Shown here piece by piece: positions 19,638 through 30,733 of a stretch of 34,692 nt of DNA (within the stretch, counting starts at the first letter, position 1; every line of letters begins with the position of its first letter). The DNA lies in assembly GCA_003344405.1 (NCBI GenBank), contig NOWV01000369.1:1-34692 (forward strand), in the 5' to 3' direction. A program made the translations under genes and the position numbers. This DNA is from Trichoplax sp. H2 (lineage: Eukaryota; Placozoa; Uniplacotomia; Trichoplacea). Below the pieces are notes generated by a model that was not told the origin of the DNA, made no database searches, and saw nothing but the letters and a program-made list of their open reading frames with translations.

Positions 19638-21290
19638 ATGGCTGATATTGATAAACAAGCCCGCCGCATAAAACCGTTAGAAGCTCTTTCTAATGATGAT
19701 GAAAATAACGTTAATGATAAGACATATTTACTCGATAGACACGATCATGAAGCAGAGGAAAATTACTTAGATGGTATCTTCACCGCGAAAGATGGTACTT
19801 TGAGCATCGATGATATCGTGAATTCTTCAGTAGTGGGACTCTTTCATATCTTTGTAACAATTTCTTGTGGATTATGTTATTCCACTGCTACTATCATTTT
19901 AAACGCATATAGTTCATTTATTGTAGCAGCATGTGATTTACACATTACGATAAGCAATAGTAGTTGGGTGGGCTCATCCTTATCTATAGGTATGATGATT
20001 GGTAGTTTAGTACTCGGAATCGTAAGTGATTATATTGGTAGACGGAAAACAATTTTAATATCTGTATCTTGTAATATCATTATTATGATTGTTTCGGCAT
20101 TTTCGTACAATTATCTGATGGCTGCATTATTGGCTTTTCTTAATGGATTTTGTCTCGGTGGTGTCATAACAAGTTGCCATCCGTACATGGTCGAATTTTT
20201 ACCGAAACAATATCGTGGCCTGTCAGTTCCTTGCATGACTTCATTTGTCATCTTTGGTACTATTTATTGCAATGTAGCTGGGTTCCTGATATTACCATTT
20301 CGATTTTATTACCCAATAGGAGAAATCTATTTCACAAGTTGGCGGTTACATTTTATTATTTGCACTGTGCCAATGTTGATAGGGATTCTTTCACTTCTTT
20401 TCTTACCTAATAGTTTAAGATTTACATTAAAACGAGGAAATACTATTCAAGTTGTGCAAATCTTCAATCAAATAGATCGGATTAATGCATTTTGTTACTG
20501 TAAGAAAAAATCATGGCATCGTTTAAAAACTAATGCATTTTTAAGTTATTGCGTTGCTAAAAATATGGATAAAATTCAAATCAGTACGACTGCAACAACT
20601 TTAAGACAAACTATTGCGACCCTAACTCAATGGCCATGGCTTAAAAGACTAATTGTTATATCAGTTGGCTGGTTTGGATATTGTTTCATTTTTAAAGGAT
20701 TAGTTCAATGGTGGCCTGTAATAATTTCTTATTACTCTAAAGGTCATTCTTGCTGGCATAATTCTTTTAACTCTAGTGTGATCGAGCATTCCCTTAGTAG
20801 CAACTATTCTGTTACTACATTTTGTATTGGTAGTTCTCGTTTGCGATTTGTATTAACAAATCTTATAATTGGTAATTTATTAGCTATTCCAGTAGCAATA
20901 GCTTGTATTCTACTAATTAATCGTACTGGCCGTAAATTTCAATTTTGTGCCTTTGCCATCATCATGAGTTTACTTGTCTTCTTGATATGGATCATTGATA
21001 ATGCATTAAGTACGACTATACTAGTAATTATTTTTATAGCTGTTAGTAATAATGTTTGGTTACCGCTTAAATTATGGACATCAGAATTATTTTTAACAAA
21101 AGTAAGAGCCACAGTATTCGGTATCTGCAATGTTATAGGTAATCTCGGAGCTCTACTTTGTATTGCTATCTTTCCTGTACTATTTCAAGCAAGCTGTATT
21201 GCAGCTCTTACTATACCAGCAGCAATTTGGCTCGTATGTTCATTATTGTGTATTATTTTACCAGATACAACGGAATCAAATATTGACTAA
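19638..21290 (+). CDS. SV2/SVOP-like MFS transporter, copy A (550 aa)
   Basis: Uninterrupted 550-codon frame; ATG with strong context (GCATCATGG). Residues 1-65 are an acidic cytosolic tail with a D-x-x-x-L-L signal (D27-L31-L32). Twelve likely TM segments begin near 66, 110, 137, 161, 196, 236, 336, 403, 435, 459, 491 and 519. MFS motif A is seen twice: G127-x-x-x-D131-x-x-G134-R-R after TM2 and N428-R-T-G-R-K after TM8. V-E-F-L-P-K-x-Y-R-G (185-194) and S-W-R before TM6 match SV2-family transporters. The TM7-TM8 loop (366-400) has two cysteines (C372, C396) and two N-glycosylation sequons (N378, N389). The motif usually read E-L-F-P-T is E-L-F-L-T here. Substrate is unknown; by family an organic anion, cation or sugar-like solute is possible. 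SLC22 is less likely because there is no large TM1-TM2 loop. Confidence 0.9.
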   Translation: MADIDKQARRIKPLEALSNDDENNVNDKTYLLDRHDHEAEENYLDGIFTAKDGTLSIDDIVNSSVVGLFHIFVTISCGLCYSTATIILNAYSSFIVAACDLHITISNSSWVGSSLSIGMMIGSLVLGIVSDYIGRRKTILISVSCNIIIMIVSAFSYNYLMAALLAFLNGFCLGGVITSCHPYMVEFLPKQYRGLSVPCMTSFVIFGTIYCNVAGFLILPFRFYYPIGEIYFTSWRLHFIICTVPMLIGILSLLFLPNSLRFTLKRGNTIQVVQIFNQIDRINAFCYCKKKSWHRLKTNAFLSYCVAKNMDKIQISTTATTLRQTIATLTQWPWLKRLIVISVGWFGYCFIFKGLVQWWPVIISYYSKGHSCWHNSFNSSVIEHSLSSNYSVTTFCIGSSRLRFVLTNLIIGNLLAIPVAIACILLINRTGRKFQFCAFAIIMSLLVFLIWIIDNALSTTILVIIFIAVSNNVWLPLKLWTSELFLTKVRATVFGICNVIGNLGALLCIAIFPVLFQASCIAALTIPAAIWLVCSLLCIILPDTTESNID

Positions 21291-21660
21291 GAAAGAGAGT
21301 CAAGGTTATACAGAATTCAGTGGCTCTATATCGATAATTTCCGTTACTGTTATGTAACACATTGAAGTACAATCCATAAACTCTTATCATCGTAAAATTA
21401 GAATTAGATACGCATATCAATTTTTTATCATGCAGAAATGTTATAACAGATTAGAATATAATACTAATCCTACAATTTTATTATCATCCTAAGTTCTGTA
21501 AGTGTTAAGTGATGTTATTCGCAATCATTATACCGTAAAAAAATTAGTTAAGGTATTTAAGCGGCTATACTTTTCTAAGATTTGCTGTTGTAAGTAGTTT
21601 TCTTTGTCACTCAGAGCTTGTTGCATTATAACGTAGTATCTCAATCTGTAGGGAATCAGT

Positions 21661-21666
21661 AATAAA
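21661..21666 (+). terminator. Candidate poly(A) signal, copy A
   Basis: AATAAA about 370 bp downstream of the copy A stop; another AATAAA lies at 21879. Either could serve. Confidence 0.25.
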
Positions 21667-22453
21667 ATCTGCTTTTATAAAAATACTTGTGTGACCTATA
21701 TGCTAATTACAGTTGGTAGAATAGTTTTTTTTAAAATATTTTCATAAAGAAATTATAACATGTAGTATTGCCTGTGATAAAAAGTAGCGATTTGTGGAAT
21801 ATTTAGTGCTTTTACTTATATTAGCGTGCATAAGGTATATCATTTAGACTGAATGTAAATATAGCTTATGTAAATTGAAATAAATAGGCATGACAAATCG
21901 AAACGAATATTATCAATGCCATTATTCCAATAAAACTCATGCTTAAATAGTTTAGAACATAGTATTGATGCAACTGATTAGCGAAATCCCACCTTACGTC
22001 TGAAAAATAGCTGGTTTGTTATGTAATTTCTGTCGATAATATCTTACAATAAACAAATTCTAGCGTCAATTGATAAAAAATTACTTACGGTACTAACTCT
22101 ACAGTCTTTGAGGAAGTAGACAACAATTTTTTCAGCTGTGATCACTATCACTAGTCGAGATTTACTCAACAATTGGAGATTTCGGTAAGTGAAGAAAATT
22201 TTTTATTGAGTAACCCCTGACTTTAATGTAGCAATGAAAGACGCTGAAGAGAGCACGTTGATGTTATGGGTTTCGCAAGTTTGCCGAATTCTTGATAATA
22301 CTTTAGTTTACTCATAGCTCACCAATACAATTATTTCAACGATTTTTCGGTAATGAGTTCACTGATTTTATGCACTAGAGATAATGCTTATTGTCCATTA
22401 CGCATTAATACGAGAATATAACATCCTTATTTAATATTACCATTAAATAAGCC

Positions 22454-22490
22454 GTTAATTATTAGTTAGCAGTTATGTGAGATCTTATCT
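22454..22490 (+). repeat. Upstream block shared by copies A and B (B side)
   Basis: Partner of the block at 18725-18760. A T6GATTG motif follows in both. The last ~100 bp before each ATG are also alignable. Confidence 0.6.
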
Positions 22491-22591
22491 GCTACTTATG
22501 CCAAGTATTTTAAGCGTAAGACCTATTTTTTGATTGCAGAACTGTGCCCAAAATAATAAATTCATAAGTTGTTTAATTTTGCCCAACAAGG

Positions 22592-22608
22592 GATATATAT
22601 ATATATAT
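22592..22608. repeat. (AT)8 microsatellite
   Basis: Sixteen bases of alternating A and T, about 140 bp upstream of the copy B start. It may also act as a TATA-like element, but copy B is dead. Confidence 0.7.
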
Positions 22609-22746
22609 TTGTATCCTCTATCAGTCTGTAACTGGTTGCCTATCTAAATCAACCGAAAGAGCGTTCATAAATTTCTACATTTTAAATTTATAATTTATTG
22701 TATAATTTAATTTTTCTGCTTACGAATATTTACATTTAAATACGTC

Positions 22747-24412
22747 ATGACCGATATTGATAAACAAGCCCGCACTGTAAAAGCGTCAGAAGCTCTTTCT
22801 GATGACGATGTAAATGACGTTAATGACATAACTAATTTACTAGATAATTACGATATTAGAGCAGAAGAAAATTATTTAGATCGTATTTTCAACGCAAAAG
22901 ATGATAGCTTGAACGTCGATAATGTCGTCGATTCTTCAGTAGTCGGATTCTTTCATGTCTTAGCAACAATTCCTTGCGGATTATACTTTTATAGTAATAG
23001 TAAAAGATTATTATTCGGCCATTACATACAGCTAGTGACATTTTAAACGGATATAGTTTAGTCATTATAGCAGCATGTAATTTAGATATTACTATTAGCA
23101 ATAGCAGTTGGTTGGGCTAATCCGTAGAGATAGGTATGACGAATGGCAGCTTAGTACTAGGAACCTTAGGCGAATACATCGGTCGAAGGAAAACAATTTT
23201 AATATCCATCTTTTGTAATATAATTCTTATGATTGTTTCGTCACTCTCTTATAATTATATCATGACTGCAGTATTGGCTTTTCTTAATTGATTGTGCCTT
23301 GGTGGCATCATTACAAACTGTCATCCTTACCAAGACGTTTTGTGGTCTTTCAGTTCCTTGCATGACTCCATTTGTCATCTTTGGCTCTATCTATTCCAAT
23401 GTAACTGGATTACTGATACTGCCATTTCGATTTTATAACCCAATTGGAGAAATCTACTTCACAAGTTAGCGTTTAAACTTGATTATTTGCGCTATGTCGA
23501 TGTTGATAGGGCTTCTTACACTTCTTTCCTTGCCTAATAGTTTACGATTCACATTGAAATGAGGAAATGAAGCTCAAGTTGCACAAACCTTAAATCAAAT
23601 AGATCGAATTAATTCAATTTGTTATTGCAAGAAGAATTTATCTCATCGCTTTGAAACTAATGCACTTTTATGCAATTTCATTATTAAAAATAAGGACAAA
23701 ATTCAAATCGATAAAGCAACTTTCAGACAAAATATAGCGAAATTAACTCAATCGCCTTGGCTTAAAAGATTACTTATTCTATTATTTGGCTGGTTTTCAT
23801 ATTGTTTCACTTTTCAAGGATTACTTCAATGGTTGCCAACAATAATTTCTTTTTTTTCACTAAAGGTCATTGTTGTTGGCATAATTCTATTAACTTAAGT
23901 GTGACCGGGCATTTACTTGGTTACAACCTTTCTGTCACTACATTTTGTGTTGATAGTCTCATTTGTGAGCTGTATTAACAAATCTTGTAATGGGAAGTTT
24001 GCTAGCTATTCCAATAGCCATAGTTTGTATTTTACTAATAGATCGGACTGGCCGTAAATGGCCATTTTGTATTATTGCCATCACCATAAGTTTACTTGTT
24101 TTCTAAGTATGGATCATTGATAACGCATCAAGTACGAATATATTTGTAACCATTATTACAGCTATTGGTTGTAATGTCTAATTACCGCTTAAATTATGGA
24201 CATCTGAATTATTTTTATCAGAAATTAGGGCGACATTTCTGGGTATCTGCAGTTTCATGTGTAATTTCGTAACACTGCCATGTATAGCTATCTTTCCTGT
24301 ACTATTTTAAACTAGCTGTATCACAGCTCTTATTACACCGGCAGCAATATGCTTCATAGGTGGACTATTATGTATCATTTTACTAGACACAACAGAGTTA
24401 GATATCAACTAA
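22747..24412 (+). pseudogene. SV2/SVOP-like MFS transporter pseudogene, copy B
   Basis: Starts like copy A (MTDIDKQAR against MADIDKQAR) and can be followed to an equivalent C terminus ending at TAA 24410-24412, but it is broken throughout. Near 22985-23035 a block of 55 bp replaces 20 bp of copy A (net +35, frameshift). In-frame stops relative to A include TAA 23118-23120, TGA 23289-23291, TAG 23467-23469 (a conserved Trp codon in S-W-R) and TGA 23560-23562, with more further on. A net 17-bp loss occurs near 23327-23345 and a +2 shift at a T-run near 23850. It retains the D-x-x-x-L-L signal (D27-L31-L32) and the same E-L-F-L variant as copy A. The density of lesions across the whole length argues against sequencing error and against function. 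The first 99 codons alone could still encode a one-TM fragment. Confidence 0.92.
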
Positions 24413-26907
24413 GAAAGAAAGGCAAAAGTAATGCAAAATCTATAACTCCATTGCGATAAATTTAGTCATGTATAAATTTGAAGTACTGCTGGTAAACTGA
24501 TACTAATCATAAATTAAAAAGGGAATTTCGATTTAACATCATCTAATAACTATCTAATTTTCCTACGATTGACTACATTGTATAAATTGCTTCAAACTTA
24601 GGAATTATGACGTATTAATGATTGAATATTTTCAGGATGTAATAATATCATAAAAATTTTATCACTTGTAGAAATAGTTCTTTGTAGAGTTAATTCGAAA
24701 TAAATCAAATCAGAAATTTATTGATACCTTACTTTCGTACAAATCATTAAAAAATTTTAGGAAAGAGTATTAGGATTCAGGTTAGAGTAATGGTTATCAA
24801 CTAGTCAAATTTCATTATTCGTAAGATGAACAGTTCTCTCATTGCCTAATTTCTATCAATAATGACCTAAAGTAAACACATTCTAACCTGAATAGATGTG
24901 AAATTATTCACTAGCCTATTATATACGTCGAATTTGATCTAAAAATAAATTTTAAATTCGCGCAATTAATTAAAATTATTACGGTCGTAAGAGTGATTAT
25001 AAATTAGCCTTTTAAAATATCTATATTATCATTGAGTCTTAGCTAAGAAGCCTTTAAAGATTCATTTTCAGAGAACTCCATATGTCATAGCTATCTCTTA
25101 TAGAAGTTGTGGTAGTAAGAGTATAAAACAAATGATGACTGCAAGCCCCGCATGAATTAGCTATCTAACTCCTATTTTGTATTAATTGTACCTCAGCTTT
25201 AATTATCACAGCAGCTGTATACTCGACGAATGACCTGTTGTCCATTCTCTTACCAAAATTACTGAAACTGATATTAATAAAACGAAGAACTGTACTGGAA
25301 CAGCTATGAATTACCGTGTATTAAAGAACGTGTTGATATAATAACTGACAGGCACTTTTTAAATATTTGGCTACCATTGGATTCACGCTGTTGAAATTCT
25401 GGAATCTGCTAAAACGCACGTGTTGAGGCTGTAAAGTAAAGGGCATCATTTCATAAAAATTGAATCAATTGCTTGCTAGTGCAAATACAGATCTTAAACT
25501 CAAAAATTAAGTTGATACAAATAGATACCCGTATTTCATGAATAATACAATTGGCTAAATTGGCACTGGTAATCATATAATTTTAGACTAGCAAAAGTAG
25601 CGGCTCCCGGGACAATAATTTTGCAAGAACATCGATAGCACTCTTAATAGTTATAACTATCCGATATTCGTTTAGAATTTTAATGGATAATTTGATAAGT
25701 TAGCGTAAAGTGAGTTATTTTCCAGTCAGAGATTGATGTACGCATAAATTGTTTAATCGAATAGGGATTCTTCAATGTCGACTATAAATTCTAAAATAAT
25801 GTCGTAGTTGCTCGTAGAGCAGTTTAAAAGTTGTTGTAAAGTACGAGGTACTAAGACTACAACTATTGCTCCTATCGAGATCTGAAAGAGAAAATCAGCG
25901 GTATTTACAGCTTCCTAGATAATCTCATGTAGAAAGTAAGATTGTGGAATTACTGTAAATTTTGATAAAATTTAAGTGTCAAAAAAGCTATTAGGGCTCT
26001 ATTTTATTTTATCTTGAAGGATATACTGAAGCGAAGAGAAGAAAACACAATAGTGTGATACATTTTATAGCTACTTTACTTCGTGGCGCTATCATCATTT
26101 ATCCACTCTGAATAATAATATAATAGAATATCTCATGACTATGTATAAATCTAGCGATAAATTAATCGGAAAATTTATATTATTACTCTATCGGCCGTAG
26201 TATTAAAAGAATCTACCGTTTATACTACGATACAGAACTAATAATGACATTTCGACCCGTTTCTTGTCAAATCTATGATAAAACGTTGTTGATGATGAAG
26301 AAATTAATTGCTGTTTTTAATATATAGTAGATGTGAGCCTACTAGAGCATAGTAATGCTATTCGAAAATACTTGACTACTGGGACCTAGCAAAGAACAAT
26401 TAATTCAATAGTTCTTTATTTTCGAACTTTTCTATGCCGAATACGATAATTTTGTGCCATAGGCGTTATACGCTTTGGGAATTGAAGCTATTAATGGGCA
26501 GAAGCCGAAGCTCTATTTTCTTTTTTGTTTTACGCTATAGTTAGTGCCAATTATATTCAGTGTAATTAGTAAAGTTTACGTAGTCAAACGATGGACCGCC
26601 TTATCGATTCGATCATGTCTTACGTTTTCAGTGTGTTCTTACGATGTTCTATTTCTCGATAACAAGTTTAACTTATGCAGTAGATTTATCAGCTTTTGCT
26701 ACAGCAGGTTTTTAACCAAGTAAACATTTGTGGTACTTATTGATAATTACAGATCTTGCCACCATTGAGGATAATTATTATACAACAAGATATAAGAAGC
26801 TGAAATAGTATTAGTTTGAGTTACAGAAGAACTTTTAGTTAATCAATAAAGCCCTCAATTTCAAGGGGCCAATCATTTTGTTATGTATTAAACTCTCTAT
26901 TTCTATC
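24413..26907. other. Intergenic region, copies B to C
   Basis: No coding frame or RNA gene recognised on either strand. AATCAATAAAGCCCT at 26841-26855, just before copy C, resembles the poly(A)-signal part of the LTR-like element but the match does not extend. Confidence 0.5.
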
Positions 26908-28557
26908 ATGGCTAAAACGGAAAAGACATCGATCTTATTGAAAGATAAAAATCTTGAAGATGTTGCCACTAAAGATTCTGCACCTTTACTAAGTGAGAGC
27001 AAAAATTTATCCGATTTAGAACAATCTGAAGAAGAAATATATCAGACGGTAACTATTGATTATATCATGAACAAGCAAAGATTTGGATTTTTCCATTGCT
27101 TAATAATTATTGTTTGTGGGCTATGCTACAGTGGCCATGCTATATTTTACCAAGCAATCGGATTCATAACTATTACTGCTAGCGATTTGGTTATTAATGC
27201 TGATAATCACTTTTGGCTGAGTTTTTCTTTTACCATTGGGATTATCTTCGGTAGTGGCTTACTAGGTAGCTTAGGTGACGTCTTCGGAAGAAGAAGAATT
27301 ATTTTGGCGTCTTTGGCAATAAACTTAATAACCACTTTGGTTTCAGTCTTTGCCTATAACTACACTATGTTGGTAGTTTTAACAGCTATCAATGGATTAG
27401 GTTTTAGTGGTATTATATCTAATGTGCATTCTTATGCAATTGAATTTTTATCTCGAGATTATCGTGGTTGGGCTTTGGCTTGTGTAACATCCATTTCAAT
27501 ACTAGGAAGTATTTTTAGTACAGTACTTGCTGCTTTGACGTTAAATTATCGTTTTCATGTTCCAGTTGGCCAGATATACTTTACCAGTTGGCGATTATAT
27601 TTAATTCTTTGCAGTCTTCCTATTTTGGCAGGTTTCTGTTCACTCCTATTTATGCCAAACAGCTTACGGCATACTTTAAGAAAAGGGAATACAGAGAAAA
27701 TTGTACAGATTTCTGAAAAGATAACACGAATCAATTCATTTGTAAAACGAGGAAGTAGAAGTGATAATTATAAATACATTACTTTATCTCATTCCTACTT
27801 AGCTAAAACTCATATTAATGGTACAAATTTGACTCAAGAATATCAAATTACTCATAAATTATGCGATCATAGACGGAAATTTAAAGAGACACCCTGGCAT
27901 AAAAGAGCATGGCTACTTCTGATCGTATGGTTTGGATATAGTTTTACGGCTCACGGACTATTAATGTGGCTGCCATCGTTACTAACTTATTACGTAAATG
28001 GCAACACCTGTCGATCAGTTAATCATGCTAGTAAAAACTTGCCTTGGAATAGAAATTATATGATCATCTTTAATGGTTCAGAGTATCTAGACAACCGAGA
28101 CAGTAAGTTATCATCAGCACTGACTCACATAATGCTAAGTAATATATTATCGATACCGTTGACTTTATCCTGCATTTTATTAGTTGGTCGTAATGGTAGG
28201 AAAGGCTTATTTTGCACAATATCCATAGGATGTGGAATAATTGTATTACTGATATGGTTAATTGATTCATCTATGAGTGCTATGATCTTGGTCTGTTTTT
28301 TCGTAGCTTTTTCAATGAATGGTTGGATTCCTTTTACCGTTTGGACTACGGAATTATTTCCAACAGAAATAAGATCAACTGCTCTCGGAATTTTTAATGC
28401 TATTGGTCATATTGGAACTTTATGTGGCACGATTGTGTTTCCTTTACTTTTTTATATCGACTGCACAGCAAGTCTTTTGCTTTATTGTATCGCTTTATTA
28501 GTAGCTGGAATTGTAGCAATCTACATTCAAGACACTGTAAATGTTGATATTGGATGA
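26908..28557 (+). CDS. SV2/SVOP-like MFS transporter, copy C (549 aa)
   Basis: Intact frame. The ATG at 26908 is chosen because its context (CTATCATGGCT) matches that of copy A and the only upstream in-frame start would be TTG. The N-terminal tail (1-56) is acidic and has D23-S-A-P-L27-L28, an acidic dileucine. Twelve TM segments are predicted from hydrophobicity. Motif A is G120-x-x-x-D124-x-x-G127-R-R-R; its second copy after TM8 is R428-N-G-R-K; the canonical E482-L-F-P-T-E-I-R is present, as are E-F-L-x-x-x-Y-R-G and S-W-R. The cytosolic loop between TM6 and TM7 is long and basic. The TM7-TM8 loop carries one sequon (N389) and only one cysteine (C368), unlike copies A and D. Role: secondary transport of an unknown small solute across a vesicle or plasma membrane. 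It is diverged from A and D, so the duplication is old. Confidence 0.92.
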   Translation: MAKTEKTSILLKDKNLEDVATKDSAPLLSESKNLSDLEQSEEEIYQTVTIDYIMNKQRFGFFHCLIIIVCGLCYSGHAIFYQAIGFITITASDLVINADNHFWLSFSFTIGIIFGSGLLGSLGDVFGRRRIILASLAINLITTLVSVFAYNYTMLVVLTAINGLGFSGIISNVHSYAIEFLSRDYRGWALACVTSISILGSIFSTVLAALTLNYRFHVPVGQIYFTSWRLYLILCSLPILAGFCSLLFMPNSLRHTLRKGNTEKIVQISEKITRINSFVKRGSRSDNYKYITLSHSYLAKTHINGTNLTQEYQITHKLCDHRRKFKETPWHKRAWLLLIVWFGYSFTAHGLLMWLPSLLTYYVNGNTCRSVNHASKNLPWNRNYMIIFNGSEYLDNRDSKLSSALTHIMLSNILSIPLTLSCILLVGRNGRKGLFCTISIGCGIIVLLIWLIDSSMSAMILVCFFVAFSMNGWIPFTVWTTELFPTEIRSTALGIFNAIGHIGTLCGTIVFPLLFYIDCTASLLLYCIALLVAGIVAIYIQDTVNVDIG

Positions 28558-28583
28558 AGAAAAATTCATCGTTATAGTAGATC

Positions 28584-28626
28584 AATAAACAGGTAGATTT
28601 AACTTACCTCTTTAATATTTAATAAA
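28584..28626 (+). terminator. Candidate poly(A) signals, copy C
   Basis: Two AATAAA hexamers (28584 and 28621) within 70 bp of the copy C stop imply a very short 3' UTR. Confidence 0.4.
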
Positions 28627-30733
28627 TGCTGCCAATAATCATTTCCTGTGACTATAGTCTACAAAATAGCTATACATATGATTTAAGTTACAGAGATCTG
28701 AAAGATTAAAATAAATTTGGAAGAGAAATACTAATATTTGTAGGCTTACATAGCAGCAGAACTTGAAGCAAACGCATTTATTACTACTGAATATTTGATA
28801 GAATCTAATAACGGATAGAGGTGAAGCATAACCTGGCATCGGTTTAAAACATTCCCAAGGTCTCTCAATTTTCATACGCCATTTATTTGACTTTTGAGAT
28901 AAAGTAAAGTAGAAAGTATATTTTGAATTTATATCACTGACAAGGACGGATATGATATTAAATAGCAAGAAATTTAATTTCGTACTACAAAATGTCATTT
29001 TTCTTAATGGTAATTAATATCTTCTGTAACACCGTCGTTTCATTATTTGTGTAGATGCTTGGTAAATAAAGATAGAACTATATGATAATACCTGCAAATT
29101 TATCATTTATGAGAGAAGAGTCAAAGTAACAGCCCTTGACATAATTTGAGCAATGAAATTATTACTGTTCTAATGTATATTCCAGTAAATTTGATCGTTT
29201 CTATATGATTCCTTAACATCTACAATTTAACGTAAAAATATTTTGTTATACAGATCTAAAGAGACCAAATATTATTTCATTTATATAATTTGCGCATTAT
29301 TCAATCTTAATGTTTCATTTTGCTTAAGAAATATAATCTGATCAGCAATACAAATTAAATACCAAGCTGTAGTAGCTAATATCTCTATACGCGTAGAGGT
29401 GACGGATCAGCTTTGACGATTATTTTTCTCTTATAAATGATAATAGAATTAGCAATATATATACTGAATTATTTAGTTCCTCGTAAAATCCTTAGCAATC
29501 AAGTTCAATCTACAGTATTTCATTTGATAGTATTAATTATCGTATGAAATAAATGAGGTCGTACTAATACAGTAGAGTATTAAAACTAGCATAGTATAAA
29601 CAAATGTTTAACGAGGCAATCGTAGACTCGCAACAATGATAGCTGCGATAGCTTGAAGTATTTTGTTCTCATGAAATCTTTCGCAATTAAATTCGACCAA
29701 TCCCGATTGACAATTATTGTATGAAATAAATGAAATCATACTGCTACAGTAGAATATTGAAACTAGCATAACTTAGCTACATGATTAATAGTACACTCGT
29801 AGCTATGATAGATGAAAATTGATTGAAGTTTTGGTTTATGAACGGTGGCAGTTATCGGATACGACACGGACTGATATTAGATTCGATTAGAGATTGATTC
29901 TCGTACTCGATTCATTTGCTAAGGTGTACTATTAGATTTCTCACTAGTAATATTCCCGATGGTTAAGTTACTGATATGGAATGACAGCTATCAGCTTGAG
30001 AGAATAGTGGAAAGCACGTTCATCAGTAATATAAGAGTAACGAATAGAATCTCCAATTTATTCTTGAAATCCCTTGAGCGTAACAGCAAGACGTACTAAC
30101 AATAGCGAACTTGATGTCATCTTGTATCTCCTAGTTTACAATAGATATTTTTCGTAATCTTTGATTTGGATGAACTTATTTGAATAGTATTACCCTGAGA
30201 ATTAAGCCACAATGCCATAATCTGTTTTTACGTACGATTCAATCGCTGTCATGGGAATATTTGCCTTCCAACCTGAAAGTTCTCCCTCCCGTCCTAACGA
30301 ATGGGAAAAAAGTCTAAAATTGTACGAGAATATACAGTATATTAGTCTGTTACAATAATATATTCCCATATTCCCTTTTTTGTATCGAAGACATTTACTA
30401 CTTCACTACTATTCTACAGAGTTACATTCAATTTTTTTAAACAGTTGAAATCTAATTAAACGGCTAAAACTCTACTGGATAAAAAGCAAATTTTAGCACA
30501 TTAATCATATTAACTCTTTGTTTGTAACAAGATTGTTACTGGTATTTACTGATTTTTTCCTACACTGCTCTGATATTATTTGTGGATGTATCAAATCAAC
30601 AACGGTTAAGAAGAGAATTTACTATTAATTAAAGATAGTAGCGCATCGGTTGATATTAGAAATCCTAGTTGGTGTCCTGTAATAATTTGGAAATATATCG
30701 GCCCTGTATGATTTAGAATCACATCGTTTGAAG
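28627..30733. other. Intergenic region, copies C to D
   Basis: No supported gene. A 119-codon frame on the minus strand (28639-28998) has no recognisable domain and lies just past the copy C 3' end. A diverged two-copy repeat of ~177 bp lies at 29475-29830. Confidence 0.5.
29475..29830. repeat. Two-copy tandem repeat, ~177 bp
   Basis: (C/T)GTATGAAATAAATGA begins at 29541 and 29718; both are followed by TACAGTAGA(G/A)TATT(A/G)AAACTAGCATA-like text. Upstream parts (AGCAATCAAGTTC against CGCAATTAAATTC) also align. Confidence 0.75.

Larger units (their letters stand above)
21291..22746. other. Intergenic region, copies A to B
   Basis: No gene seen. The first ~60 bp resemble the sequence after copy B (TAAGAAAGA(G/A)AG...), so the A/B duplication included 3' flank. 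The last ~300 bp resemble the copy A 5' flank. Confidence 0.5.

Noticed and set aside
19426-19671. 81-codon frame overlapping the copy A start
   Set aside because: It begins at a TTG, overlaps copy A in another frame and has no domain; it is 5' UTR of copy A.
26878-26907. Ten-codon N-terminal extension of copy C
   Set aside because: It would start at TTG; the ATG at 26908 has the same context as the copy A start.
28639-28998. 119-codon frame on the minus strand after copy C
   Set aside because: No recognisable domain or homology, and it lies opposite the copy C 3' flank in AT-rich DNA. I could not support it as a gene.
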